DNA of 64,000 nt. Origin: Bretschneidera sinensis (Eukaryota; Streptophyta; Magnoliopsida; Brassicales; Akaniaceae). Location: positions 63,059,001 through 63,123,000 of the forward strand of contig CM043702.1 in the NCBI GenBank assembly GCA_023935145.1. Direction: 5' to 3'. Of this stretch, positions 35,080 through 48,101 are shown piece by piece. The position numbers and the translations under genes are program-made. The notes under the pieces are model-generated. The model was not told the origin of the DNA. It saw nothing but the letters and a program-made list of their open reading frames with translations, and searched no databases. Position 1 is the first letter of the stretch. Each line of letters begins with the position of its first letter.

Positions 35080-36905
35080 CACACACATCAACCCTAAACC
35101 CTTAACAGGGGAGTTACATTATTAAAATTTTAACTGAAACAATATATACAACATATGATGCATGGATATTTACAAAAAAGAAATTCCATTAGTCTGAGGA
35201 TGTGAACCACGTTGCTTACAGAAAATGATTCAGTCTGAATCTCAGCTCACAATTCTATCTGTCATGCGAGCTACCTGAAATTATTTAACAATGAAGAGTA
35301 AGCTTCACAAGCTTAGTGAATTAAATTTACTATAAATTCTCAATTTGTATGCATCCAGTCACATGTTATAATTCAATCATTTCTCATTCATCAATATTAA
35401 TTATCTATTTCTTAACATATAATAATTCAATCTCTCAAATAAGCTTTTAGTATTCATTCATCTATTAACTCATATAATTCAATAATAACATTCTATTATC
35501 ACTACTCATATCATAATTCCAACCATTTTTCAATCTCTTCTTAAATTAATCATCAAACATATCAATTTTTCTTCTCATATATTTAATCATCTTGAGATTA
35601 CCAATTCAAAATCATTATTTACCTTGTTATGAGGTTCACAGTATATAATCAATCAATCAAATAATTTTTATCATATCATACTTTCATATTTCTTTCTCAT
35701 CATATCTGTCTCTCTGTGAGAGTCATTTGTCTATCAATAATTTCACAATCAAGATTGATGCTTTAGCATCTCAATCAATAATAAAACAAATACAATGCAT
35801 GAATTTAAATTACCTTTCTTTCTTTCTCATCAGATCATTTCATATTATCATCTGGGAATGTCTTCCCACATGTTGACATGTTTTAGCTAGACTGACTACC
35901 TTCCCGGTCATTTTAGCTAGACCAGCTGCCTTTCTGATCTTTTCTTCTTTTTTTTGCTAGATTGGCTGCCTTACCGGTTTCATTTTAGACTGGTTGCCTT
36001 CCGATCTTTTTTTTTTCTAGACAGGTTGCCTTCCTGGTCTTTTCTTTTATGCATATGAGCAATAATATGCAAGCAAGCATACATCAAAACATTCCATTAA
36101 ATTTTCTAGCTCTTTCTCAAAATTATTATTTTAATCATATTTATTAAATTGCCTTCCATATTTTTCATAATATAACTTTTCAACACATTTTCATTTATTC
36201 ATATAATTAATATTCAACATATTATTAAATCCATAATCAATAAACCAAATCAATCACCATACTTATCGAAAAGTACATTCTTAAATCATTATAATTCAAT
36301 CATTTATTCAAATATCATAATTTCATATTTTTATTGGTTTCGATTACTAACAGTAAATCTAACTCACCACGTAGCACTTAAAGCTACCTGTGGATCACCT
36401 CCTTGTCTTTCTTGCTCCTTTCAGCAATTTCACCTGATTTCTAATTGTCAACACCTTAAACATGATGAAGTCTTGCTATTGTAATTGAATGACTGTACTA
36501 TCTCTAATATTGGAGAAATTTTCTTTATAACTTCTTGCTAAGAAATTTGAATTGAAGAAAGATGAAAAGCAAACGGGATTTGGTAAGAAATACAAAACAA
36601 AACAAAACAAACTAAATTTTTTTCTCAATACCGTCAAAACTACCACCATTTGTTCTCGGTGGATTACATACAATATGCATGCTTTGTTTGAAACCACAAA
36701 AGACCACCTGGCGTCCATGTGTCTTCCTTCTATTTCTTTTTTCTTTTTTTTTTCCTCCTTGTGACACCAAATGTCCAGGTGTTTTATTTTTTTCAAAAGA
36801 ATTATTTTATTCAATAATAAATCTTTCATATATATATTATTTTAATTCCATGTCATATCTATTAAATTACTTCTTTACCCTTACTTTAAGAACATGGGTA
36901 TTCCA
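34944..36905 (-). repeat. 5' LTR of G2 (1962 bp)
   Basis: It runs from TGTAACGACCCATCTCGGG to GGGTATTCCA. It contains a perfect-looking alternating purine-pyrimidine palindrome, (GT)n(AT)n(AC)n, at about 35049-35089, absent as such from the other LTR. The minisatellite at about 35882-36045 has about five units against about eight in the 3' LTR. Confidence 0.93.
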
Positions 36906-38841
36906 GTACTATTAGACATTTACAAACTAAAAGTAAGTGTTACTTATTACAAAAGACTTAAACAAGGAGTCTGGCATGTGAACTAATCTAAAAGACTTCG
37001 ACCTCCACAACTTGTCACTGAAGATCTGAAATCTTCTACAAAACTTCCTGAAAAGTTTAAAAGGAGGGGGTGAGTTATAAAGCTCAGCGAGTACTTACTT
37101 TATTCATGGTAATCGTATCCAATAGCTTTTATATTATGAGATATTATTCAATAATAAAGGTATTAACAACCCATCAATAAGAAATTTAAATTAAACACCG
37201 TTATCAGGTTAATCAAATTCACATGCCCTTCATGGGCCAATTAATTCACTTTCACATAATATACAATGCAATAATGATATGATGCATAATTCAATTCATC
37301 ACACAATCAATACAATAGGGACATCTTCCCATGTACCGGCACGTTAATCGTCATAGTCATAGTTCAATTAACAACTTTGAATCCCTTACACCCTTATTCG
37401 GGCGGGGTCCTATACTAAATTTTGTTTGGTACCCTTAGCACCCCTTATAGGAAGGGACGTACCGCAAATCTCACCACTCCCCCTTCATCAATATAACATT
37501 AAAACAATGAATGATATAAGAGATATAAACATAATACAATTACCAATCCATTTCCAACCATTCATCATTTTTAAAATAATATTAAATTACAAAGAATCTT
37601 CACTTAAGTCATTATATATATAAGTATTTATATACATATAGGTTATACTTACCATATATATTGCATATTTTAAAAATATCTTACTAATATATACTTTACT
37701 TCTCATAAGTATTTATCTTTCTAATTTCCACGTTTATTAGAAGTAAGGTAAAACTCACCTCGAAAACCAAGTTCTAATCTCAAACCACTTCTTTCCATTT
37801 CGCGTGTTCTTCACTTATACCTAAGAATCCGTCAATTAACAACAATAACCCAAACACAAACAATTAGACTTCAACTAAACCAATTAAGGATTCATAACTA
37901 TTAAATAATCTAATTTGGTTAACCTCAAAGAATTAGAAATTTGAAGAAAAATGGAAATCAAATTGTAATAACCTGAAAACAAGGTTGCACGACTGTCTTA
38001 ATTAGACAATCGACTATGGGTCACTGCACAGTCGACTATGTTAGAGTTCTGAACTCTTTGCCTCTTGCACAGTCGATTGTTTAATATAATAGTCAACTTT
38101 GTTAGATACATGTGGTCTCTGTCCTTTGCACAGTCGACTATGTTAATTGCACAGTCGACTAACCTAAGGTCAGAACCAAGAAAAACCCACGGAAACACAC
38201 CTTTTTTTTTTGCTTCAAATCTCTTTGAATCAACTTAAAATCTTAAACCCTTTCAAAACACCAATTTCCTAAGTTTCTAAATCATGTTTTTACATTACCC
38301 AAAGCCAAAATCTCAAGTTAACACTCCTAAACCTCCAAAATCAACACAAAACTAATACCTATTTCTTCAAATTTTCCATAAGAAACTTGAAATCCTTGAA
38401 TTTAAGAACCCAATTTCATATATATAAGCTTTTAAGAACATAAAAGATAAAGGAAAGAAAACCTTACTTCGAATTTCTTCTCAAAATCTCTATCATGCAA
38501 TTCAAAGAGAAATAAAGAAAGTATAAAGCCCTTAAAGTCTTAGAATGATAAAGAGCTGAGTGTTCTGGGAGTTATCTCTCCCCAAATTCTTATTTACACT
38601 AGGAGTGGAAAAGACCCCTTTAACCCTCCCTTATAAGTTTTATTACCATGACGCCAAAACTCCCCCATTTTAACATAAATTCCACATTAACCACATAAAT
38701 CTTATTTCTCTTCAAAGTTTCCTCAAGAAACCATCTCATCTAATTTTTTTTTGTAAAATTCTAAAAATCAACACCAAGTATTTAACTATTCTTAATTAAT
38801 GTAAATAAAAATTTAAATAAGAAAACGATCTCTACACTTTT

Positions 38842-41800
38842 ACATTGTAAATCTTGATTGATAGTGGGAGTACACATAACTTCATTCAAGAAGAGGTAGC
38901 TATAAGATGAGACTTGCCTATTTCCCCCTCTAGAATGTTTAAAGTCTATGTAGACAATGGGGATTACTTATGTTGTGACCAGGTTTGTTCATCGGTTTTC
39001 TTCGTCCTTCAACACTATGATTTTGTCATATATTTGTTTTTCATTCCCATTTAAGGGCAAAATTGTTTTTGGCATACATTGGTTAGAACAATTAGGTCCT
39101 ATTCTAACTAACTACAAGGACCTTACTATGGAATTTGTATGGCAAGGAAATAAGGTCCATCTCTAGGTTGAATCTTATCTCCATCCTACTCCACTCTCCA
39201 CCAAGCAACTAAAGAAACATACAGCCTATGAAAGGATTGTTTCCTACTTTCATTTAAAGATTGAAGATCACACTCCACCTTCAGAAGAGGTTTCCTTGGA
39301 CTAGTGCACACCTACTCAAGGAATTTCAAAGTGTTTTTCAAACACCCACTCAATTAGCTCCCTCAAAACCTTTAAACCACCAAATCCACCTCATACCTGG
39401 CAATAAATCTATGAATGTTAAGGCTTGCAAGTATCCTCATTTCTAGAAAGGAGAAATAGAAAATTGGTGAAAGAAATGTTACACAGTAGGATTATTAGAG
39501 ACATCCAAAGTCCATTTTCATCTCCAGTACTATTAGTCAAGAAAAAAAGATGGCTCTTAAAGGTTTTGTATTAACTACAAGGCTCTACATGTTGTCACTG
39601 TTAAAGACATGTTCCCTAATCATACAATTGATGAACTACTATATGAGTTAAATAGATCTAAAGTGTTTTCTAAACTAGACTTAGGGATTAGCTATCATTA
39701 GATAAGAGTGCATTATGAATTCTTAGTTATGCCATTTATCCTTACCAATACCCCTTCTACCTTCCAGGGCACCATGAACATAATCTTTAAACCTTTTTTA
39801 GGTACTTTGTTTTAGTGTTTTTTATGACATCTTAATCTACAGTGCTTCCTTAGAATATCGTAAGCTACACCTTTAACAAGTCCTACATTTCCTAACTACT
39901 CATAAGATTTTTACAAAGAAGAGCAAGTGTGAGTTCTATAAAGAGACTATTAAGTACCTAGGACATTTAGTCTCTTATCAAGGTGTCCAACCTAATTAGA
40001 AGAAGATTCAATCAATGCTAGGCTGGCTAGTCCCAACAAATTTTAAACAGTTGAGAGGCCATTTAGGCTTCACTGGGTATTATAAAAAGTTTGTACAACA
40101 TTATGCTACTATAGTTTCCCCCATCACTATCCTTTTAAAAAAGGATGCATTCCAGTAGAGTGATACTGCTCAAAGTTCCTTTAACACCCTTAAGAATTCC
40201 ATGACTCAGGTTTCTATACTAGCCCTACCTGATTTCACAAAAACAATTGAAGATGAAACAAATGCTTCAAATGTTGGTATTGGAGTTGTGTTAACTTAAG
40301 CAGGACATCCTTTAGCTTTCTTCAGCAAAAGGTTGGGACATAAGATGAGAGAACCCTCTACTTATGTTAAAGAGTTATATACAATAATCCAAGCAGTAAT
40401 GAAATGTAGACAATATCTATTGGGGAGGAAGTTCATCATTAAAATAGGCCACAAAAGTTTGAAAAACTTAATGAATTAGGTTATTCAAACACATTAACAG
40501 CATCACTACTTAAGAAATGCTTGGTTTTGATTATATCATTGTCTATAGACCTAATAAAGATAATAAAGTAGTTGATGCACTCTCTAGAATTCCAAAATCC
40601 AATATAAGCCCATCTAATGCTATGCCTACAAGTTCTGAAGGTGCCCTAATAGTTGTGTCAAGTTTCACCTTTGATCTGATTGCTTAATTGAAGAAGGAGA
40701 ATACAACTGATCCAAAAATGGTGACTATACATCAGGCACTTCAAGCTGGATCTCCCTTGTATCCAGATTACACCATGAAGGAGGACTTACTTTATCATAA
40801 AGGTAAACTTAGAATAGGCTCAACTTCTGAGTTAAGGAACCTCTTTATCACTGAATTTCATTCTTCCCCTATAGGAGGTCATTCTGGTATACTCAAAACA
40901 TACTTGAGATTGTCAGCAAACTCTTCATGGCCTCATATGAAGAAAAAAAAATCAAGTAATTTTTGAAGAGTTATCTTGTATGTTAATACATTAAGTACCC
41001 TACCACTAAAGCTATAGGATTATTACAATTATTGTCTGTGCCAGATCAAATTTGGGAAGATGTATCCATGGACTTCATTACTAAACTTCCCTTATCCAAA
41101 GGGTGCACTGCTGTATTGATAGTCATTGATAGATTATCAAAGGTTGATCACTTTAGGGCCCTACATACCTTCTTTACTGCTAGTACTGTAGCTCAATTGT
41201 TCATTGAAATTGTCATCAAACACCATAGCTTTCCAAAGTCTATAATATCTAATAGAGACTCCATTTTTCTCAGTAAATTTTGGAAGCAACTATTTCTCCT
41301 TAGTAGCATTACCCTCAGCATGAGTTCCTCCTATCATCCAGAATATGATGGCTAAACAAAAGTTCTCAACAGATGTTTGGAATAATATTTGATAGATTTT
41401 GTGCATGAGCAGCCCAAACTATGGCATAGCTTCTTACCTTAAGTTTAATTCTGGTACAACACCAATCATCATTTAGTTATAGGTATGACCCCATTTGAAG
41501 TTATGTATAGGAGGGTTCCCTTTACTATTCCAGATTAAATTAAGCAATCTTCTAATGTGGAAGAAATAAAATACCATTTGTTAACAAGAACTCAACTATT
41601 GCACCAGCTTAAGAGTAATCTGTTACAGGCTCAATCAAGAATGAAAGCTCAAGCAGACAAACACATGCAAGAATGGTCTTTCAATGAGGGTGATTAGGTT
41701 CTTGTCAAGTTACAGCCCTACAGGCAAGCCTCTGTAGCACATAGGACTAATAACAAGTTAAGCAAGAGATATTTGGACCTTATCAAGTTATATAGAAGAT

Positions 41801-42150
41801 TGGAAAAGTAGCATACCAGATACAGCTTCTAGAAGACAACAAAATCCACCTTGTTTTTCATGTATCCACAATCAAACCTTTAACAAGTCCTTCTTCAGTT
41901 ACTAAGATATTTTCCTTACCATAAAAAAGTATCAACACTCAACTTGTAATCCTCCCTAAAGAAGTACTAGCTAAAAAACAAATTATTCTCAAAGGACAAC
42001 TCATTCCTCAAGTTTTAGTGCAATAAGAAGGGTTGTTGCCTTAAAAAATTTCATGGGAGAATAAAGGTTGTTGCCTGAAGAAACTTCATGGGAGAATTTT
42101 ACTGATTTCCTTACACATATCCACACCTAAACCTTGAAGACAGTGTCATT
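38842..42150 (+). pseudogene. Protease to integrase region of the Reina-like element, broken
   Basis: It begins right after the CTTTT duplication with the protease site ILIDSGSTHNFIQEE (about 38855-38900). Reverse-transcriptase wording ([31 protein letters not shown]) follows at about 39570-39780 with many stops. The integrase zinc-binding segment is open in 40688-40966 (FHSSPIGGHSGILKTYLRL). The integrase core is open in 41032-41355 (DVSMDFITKLPLSKG, SNRDSIF, SSYHPEYDG). The C-terminal part ends in HLNLEDSVIFYGDGND. A short tandem duplication (TTCATGGGAGAATAAAG/TTCATGGGAGAATTTTA) lies at about 42030-42100. It reads continuously from the gag at 3572 once the nested insertion is disregarded. 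Confidence 0.85.
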
Positions 42151-42167
42151 TTTTATGGGGATGGGAA

Positions 42168-42554
42168 TGATATAATATAGGTATTGAAGGTTATTCAACT
42201 ACAACATGGATCAAAAAGGGCAGTAGAAAAAAGGCCTAACAATAGAAGAGGGAAACTTGGGAGAAGACAACTTAAAGACAACAACAAAACTAGAAAAGGT
42301 AGACAATGGCTTAAATTCAGAGGTTAGGAGAAGCACATTGGAGAGTGGCTTAGCTTTAGAGGTTAGGAAAAACACTCGAATATGGAAAGCACCTATTTGG
42401 ACTAAGGACCACATTCTTTAGTCTTACCAGGCTTGTAACATATGAAGTAGTTGAGGAAGTTAGGATTATGTTATAAATTTGCTAGTAGTTATAAAAGATG
42501 CTAGTTGACTTTAATTGTTGTAACTAATTAACTGCCAAGATCACAACAATTAGT
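42168..42554 (+). repeat. 3' LTR of the Reina-like element, truncated
   Basis: It starts TGATATAATATAGG directly after the polypurine tract (42152-42167) and matches the 5' LTR from 1645 to about 2105. It stops at 42554 where element Y begins. The rest of the LTR and its target duplication are not found beyond Y. Confidence 0.85.
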
Positions 42555-45455
42555 TGTAACGACCCATCCTCAGATGGTCCCTACTCGAAAAGTATCACTA
42601 CTTTTTAGCTTCAAGCGACCCAAACTATATGCAATCATACACTTCACAATACTGACAAGAAAATTTTCCAGTAATTTGAATTACAACACAAGACTTAAAT
42701 TTACAAAAATTATTAATACATAACTCAACTCTCATACAATCTTGAAAGGTATACAATGAAGGTTTCCTTCGAAAGGTGAAAATAACTTAAATGTTGGCTC
42801 CCAAATAAAATCAAGGGGTGAGGATACCGTGAACATGGACGCCCATTAACTCAATCAAAAATCTCCCAGAACTTTAGCTGAAAAGTTAGTACAATAAAAG
42901 GAGATGAGCTAAAAAGCTCAGTGAGAAAATCATCTTACTAGTAGTAATCGAAATGAAATTTAAATCCTCAAGTTTTCAAATTTTAATTAATAAAAGTTTC
43001 TCTTTTTGAAAAAGATCTCCTTTTTATTTGAAGACGTAGTTCTAGGTAACTTTTAGATTCTTAGTTCAATTACTTTCTCATCTTTTTATTATAAAAGATT
43101 ACTCACTATAATAACTATTCAACCAATAAGTTCATAACTATTTTTCCACATTGTATCATAGTATCAATTCTCTATAAATCTTGATATATTAAATACTACA
43201 AAAATTAAAAACTTTACCCTTCTCAAAGGTCAAATGTGTCACACAAACCTTTCATAGGTCAATTAAGCACATGCCCCTCATGGGTTAATCATAACATACA
43301 CGCCCCTCATAGGCTAATCATAAAACACATGCCCTTTATAGGCCAATCGTAACACATGCACCTCTTATGGGCTAATCATAACCACCACCCCTCATAGGCC
43401 AATTATCACACACGCCTCTCATGGGCCAATTATAACAATGTATCCATGAGGTGCAATGCTATGTAATGCAATAAAATGCATAATCATATCACTGCCCCTT
43501 ACTGGGCTAATCTCATCATCATGGGGACGTCTCCCCACATACCAATACATCAACTCATCATATCAAAATACCAAATCTTCATAACTCCCTTGATCCGGGT
43601 CAAGTTCTACTCGTCCAATATCCGTTCATTACCCTTATACCCTTTGTGGGAAGGGTCCTATCGCAATCTTACCACTCCCTCCTCTTATAATACACTAACT
43701 ATAAATAACATGATATGCATTCATGAAGTAATGAATATGCAAACACTATTCATCAGCATCACATTTTCAAACTAATCCAACTAATCAAACCCATTATAAT
43801 CAAACATCAAAGACTCTCATCAAACTACTTTGAATCCTTTAAAAGCTCATATTTAAATTAATCAAATTCTAATATCAACCATATCAATTTAATCGATCAA
43901 GGGTAGCACACGTTAAGACTTACCCGCTAATGTTTTCCTGATATTAAATTTTTATGCTTATATCTTTTATTTATTTCTCTTAGTCTTTCACTTAAGGTAC
44001 TTGTGTCAAAATTCTTCTTCTAGGTATAGTCCTACTATATTGCACATGTGTGTGTGTGTATATATATATTTATATACATACATATATATATACATACATA
44101 TACATATATATATACACATATATATAATTCATTAAGTTACACTTTAGTGATGATTACATAATTCTTCATATTTACATATTCTTATCTTTTCATTTCAATA
44201 AGTAATCACTATGTTTACTAAAAGTAAGGTGTTACTCACTTTTGTCATGCTAAAATCCAAATCTAATATTTACTTCCTAGCCTATGAGTTTCCTTTCAAT
44301 CATACCTAACAAGTATATATATACTTAGTATAATTACTCAAAATCATAAAAGCATATGAAAACTATGGGTTAAGTCACAAATCCTTTTTTATTTTATTTA
44401 AAACTTTTACGAAAATCATTCCAACATGGTTTAAGACAAAAGAAATCTTTTAAAGAGCTTAAATTTCAAAACTTTATCATGTAATGAAACTCATAATACT
44501 TTGGGAGGAGTTTAGGATTGAAATACTTTAACAAAAGTGACTTATTTTTGAAAAACAGAGCTGAAAATCTAGTTCAGGGGCTACGACAGTCGACTGTCCA
44601 TATTGGGCAGTTGACTGTAGGCTGCTCAAAAGCTTGTACAGTCGACTGTCCAAGGGCCAGAGAATTTCACAGTCGAATGTGCACTCGGGACAATCAACTG
44701 TTTGGTTCCGAAATCCAAAAATTTTAGGGCAAAAACATCATTTTCTTAAAATCAAACCTCCTATCTCTCATGAGACATTCAAATCAAATCAAATACAAGT
44801 TCTAAAGGGTTTGAAATCAAATATTTTTACATTATCCAAAGTAAAATTTCAAGTTAAAACATATCAACTAACAAACTCAACACAAAACCCATTTTCCTTT
44901 AAATAACCATTTTTCTCAATCTTTTCTTAAGAAATTCTTCAAGTTAAAACTTCTAAAATCGTAAATCTTTATTTTACTAAACATATTTTAGAATTACGAA
45001 GAAAGAAAGATAAATATTTACCTTGATTTTGCTAAAACCCTCTATCTTCTCTTTTCTCTTTTTCTCATTCTTCTCATTTTTCCCTTTCTCTTTTTCTTTT
45101 TCTTTTTCACCTCTCCCCCGAAATCTCTAGAGAATTTTAACACATTGCTGGTCTCTCTCTCACTTTCCCCATACCTTGTTTATAGCCTAAACTTAAGCCC
45201 AATTACAAAGTTACCCCTTCACCTCTCATCTCTTTCACTTTCCATGACATAATTTTCTAAAACTTCTATTTTTACCTAGTTTGTCTTACTCCTGTTTTAA
45301 AACTTTAGAAATTCTTCCAAGACAAGTCTTTGTTTCCTAATTCCCATTTTATTTACCTATTTTCAAGTCTTTAGGTACTGAGCTCCATAAAAAAAAATGC
45401 ATCAAAATTAAGCACCGAAACCATTCATTTCCATTTGAAGGCACTGAGTTCTACA
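42555..45455 (-). repeat. LTR of Y, left copy (2901 bp)
   Basis: It runs from TGTAACGACCCATCC to AGTTCTACA. The minus-strand TATA (CTATAAAC, about 45178-45185) leaves a U3 of only about 280 bp and a long leader. The leader holds a polypyrimidine tract (45050-45120), the GTCGAC palindrome cluster (44583-44702), a TA/TG microsatellite (44045-44125), and a minisatellite of about 29-34 bp (43240-43440) on CACGCCCCTCATGGGCCAAT. Confidence 0.85.
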
Positions 45456-48081
45456 ATTCTCCCCCACTTATAAAACTTTTGTTCCCAAAATTTCCTGACT
45501 AGGTCCATGAAACAACACGGTTAACACTTTTATACATTTGATGTACCTTTATCAAGAATTAACAATACAAGATTAACCTTCCTATCCATCCCCGACTTGA
45601 ACCTTCTACCCATTGCTGCTAACCCACTATTTACTTCTAGAGTAATCTAAATCTAAAATTTGTAAACTCCACTTTATTAAATAGAAACTCCTGACAAACA
45701 ATATTAAGCGATGATCACCTTCTATTGACTATCCCTTCTTATAATTTCTCATTCTCCCCAATTTTTCTTTAATTTATCTAACTAGTCTTGTAATTCACAT
45801 GTCCTTAACCAAAATCACCTCTTAACTTCATTCCTTCTTACATCTTTCTTCTACTCTTAAGTTCCAAAAATAAACTCCTTACCACTTCACATCCTCTTCT
45901 CTTGATTCCATACCTCAAGGCTTCAACATAGTACGATCTTTTGAATCTTTGTTGCTCAAAGATATTCCTTCACAAGATCACTTGCTATAAACCACTTCCT
46001 CAATTATTTTACTTCAAATTTTAAACCCATCCATGGAAACAATATTGAAACTTGAACCAACCCTTCGATTCATTTACAAGGACTCCTGGTATTCCTAAAA
46101 TAAGATAACTCAATTAGTAACTTACTCTTTCTTTCCAATCCTTCTCTACTTTAGTCAAATACTTCTAGTTATTTCTTTCATCAAAACCTTAATTTATTTA
46201 CCATTAGCTGGACTACGCTCACCAGAAATCCTCACATAACTCATCACAGTGATTAACTCCATCCTCCACTATGTCTTCGAATTAATTAGTCTTTCTTTAA
46301 TGATGGTATGTTGTAGTCCAATTCATAGCATCACCCAAATCACTCAAGGAACCATTCATCTCCATTTACAACCAGCAATTCCTCATCCTATAAGTCTCTT
46401 CTCAAATTTTTCATTTAATAGTCCTCAAATGTAACTATTTAATTCGATTTCAATTTCTACTTAAATCTCACAAAAATCTTATTACATAAACCTTTTTTTG
46501 GTACTGATCATACCTTAGTTGTTATTCCTTCCCATTTATTTATACACTTTTCACAATAGGTCTTCTACTTACTTTCCATATTAAGTATTCTAATTCTTAT
46601 GTTCAATCTACGCACTCCCTATCTACAAGACCCTCAAGATGCTCTTCTAGCAGCCATCCACTTCAAGAATACTTAAGAGTATCTCCATCCAACTCTCTTG
46701 AAACTATGATTTTTGTTAAAATAAAACTCATCTCCACTTTCCAACAAATACTTTCCAGAATTTCAATCTTCTACTTGATTACACCTAGGATTTAAACTCC
46801 TTACCCAACCAAAACATAAATCAAATGTAATTCCATTAAGTCTCAATCAATTCTAATAAACCTTTAACCTATTTCCTCGTTATTCCATCATTAATCTTAC
46901 CGAGTCACACCATCTCCCTTTAATACTAGCAACAAAACCAATATAAGTACCTAAAAATTTTCCTTAGCTTTCACAGTTTCAAATACCTCCCCTTTTTGTA
47001 ATAACTGAAATATAAAATAGATTTTCTTACTTCTTAATTAATTTCTTATTAATTATCCGATCAAACTATAACGTCCTTGACCTTATACTTTACTTTAAAC
47101 TTCTCAATACATCGTTACGCACCTTCAAACAGTCTATTGATTTAGTTACACCTCCAACTCTTTTTTTGTTCTTATAGTTTTCTCCTTATAATTCACTTAA
47201 GAAACCAATCCTCACAAAAGTTCATTTAACGTCTCATCTCTACAACTTTCCTCACTGATTCTTATATTTACTTACACCTGTTCCTTGAAACTCATCAATT
47301 GCCTTTAACTTTGAACCACTAGCAGTCCTCGAGTAAAATATGTCATAATCATGTCATACCAACCTCTACCTTTCTTCCAAAATACATTTTAGTCTAGTAT
47401 CAATTTATACTATTATTATATATACATATATATATATATATATTATCTTTCCAGTAGGCATCTATTTTTAATTCCTTAACACTTCCCGATAACTCCTTGA
47501 ATTATTTAAGGTCTCTTTACTTTACATTATACTTCATACAGCTTTGAACACTTAATAATTCTTATTCTTTCCATTATCTCTCTTACGAACATTTTCTTCT
47601 AATTCTATCTCTGGATTCCTCTTCTTGTATACTATTAACTTCATTGACTTTCATGTCACAACCTTCTCTTCAAGTTTCTTATCTTTCCTACTATAACATA
47701 TCTTCTCAATATCTTCTTCACTACATATATGGGTCTCATATCCAACATTCTCTGCAAAATCAAACCTATAAAAAAAAAATACTAGTCATTAACTCTCCTA
47801 ATATCTCAATCATGACTAGCACCAATCATCCATAAGTCTTTAGGCTTTGACTCCTCAATTACCTTAGATCATCATTACATATCTCTCATTAGACTCAATT
47901 TATAATTTTTTTTTTCAATTCTTATCTTCAAGTAAAAATAAAACCTTTAAACTCACTCAACCAATCATCAACCATCGATTAATTGATTCTTAATCCAGGA
48001 CAAAATTCATCATTTTAGACATCAAACTTAACTTAACATTTACAATCAAATCTAAAATTTCCTACACCTTTCTTCTTTACG
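45456..48081 (-). other. Core of element Y, no recognisable gene
   Basis: This is 2.6 kb of pyrimidine-rich sequence on +. The longest open frames are about 60 residues and show no family motif that I can recognise. No reverse transcriptase, integrase or gag wording was seen on either strand. The core is bounded by a polypurine tract at one end and an initiator-Met-type PBS at the other, so it looks like the inside of a non-autonomous element or a completely eroded one. Confidence 0.6.
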
Positions 48082-48093
48082 GCTCTAATACCA
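48082..48093 (-). other. Primer-binding site of Y (initiator-Met type)
   Basis: GCTCTAATACCA on + is the complement of TGGTATTAGAGC. It is followed by an A-run and then by the LTR in the opposite orientation to the one the PBS predicts. Confidence 0.75.
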
Positions 48094-48101
48094 AAAAAAA
48101 T

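Larger units (their letters stand above)
26616..36905 (-). mobile_element. Element G2: Tekay/Del-like Ty3/gypsy element (10.3 kb)
   Basis: In minus order it has a 5' LTR (36905-34944), PBS complement GCTTTGATACCA (34928-34939, initiator-Met type), gag (about 34600-33600), protease, reverse transcriptase, RNase H, integrase (to about 28960), polypurine tract complement ATTCTACCCACCTTA (28776-28790) and a 3' LTR (28775-26616). It is flanked by GAACT/GTACT. The integrase is interrupted by a solo LTR. Gag-pol is heavily mutated. Confidence 0.93.
3578..38836 (-). mobile_element. Element X: Tekay/Del-like Ty3/gypsy element, internally deleted and re-invaded
   Basis: The element is bounded by TGTAAAGACCC at 3578 and ...TCTCTACA at 38836 and flanked by the 5-bp duplication CTTTT. 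The left copy (3578-5725) is the 3' LTR in minus orientation, because a polypurine tract complement (ATTCTTCCCTCCTTA, 5726-5740) and the pol end lie to its right. The right copy is the 5' LTR. It lacks about its first 170 bp (plus-strand sense) and the primer-binding site, and it is split by G2. Between 6805 and 26567 nothing belongs to X; Tat-like and Athila-like sequence takes its place. Confidence 0.85.
26571..38836 (-). repeat. 5' LTR of element X, truncated and split
   Basis: 26571-26615 (TTACAAAAGATGTCTCAAGG...) matches 3746 onward of the left LTR. The match resumes at 36906 (GTACTATTAGACATTTAC) and runs to CTCTACA at 38836. The break is the G2 insertion, with target GAACT at 26611-26615 and GTACT at 36906-36910 (one mismatch). 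About 170 bp at its left end are missing. The GTCGAC palindrome cluster is present at about 37990-38165. Confidence 0.88.
1645..42554 (+). mobile_element. Outermost Ty3/gypsy element (Reina-like chromovirus), split by nested insertions
   Basis: A 5' LTR (from 1645), a decayed gag (2537-3572), a decayed pol (38842 to about 42150), a polypurine tract (42152-42167) and a truncated 3' LTR (42168-42554) are all on the + strand in canonical order. The reading is interrupted at 3577 and resumes at 38842. CTTTT is present on both sides (3573-3577 and 38837-38841), so 3578-38836 is a later insertion. The gag motif FPRFDGSN and the pol end HLNLEDSVIF resemble the Reina clade from memory. Many stop codons and frameshifts make it non-functional. 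It is the oldest recognisable layer. Confidence 0.85.

Noticed and set aside
45456..48081. Hidden coding region in the Y core
   Set aside because: Both strands were read for reverse transcriptase, integrase, gag and protease wording and none was found. The short ORFs are what AT-rich DNA gives by chance.
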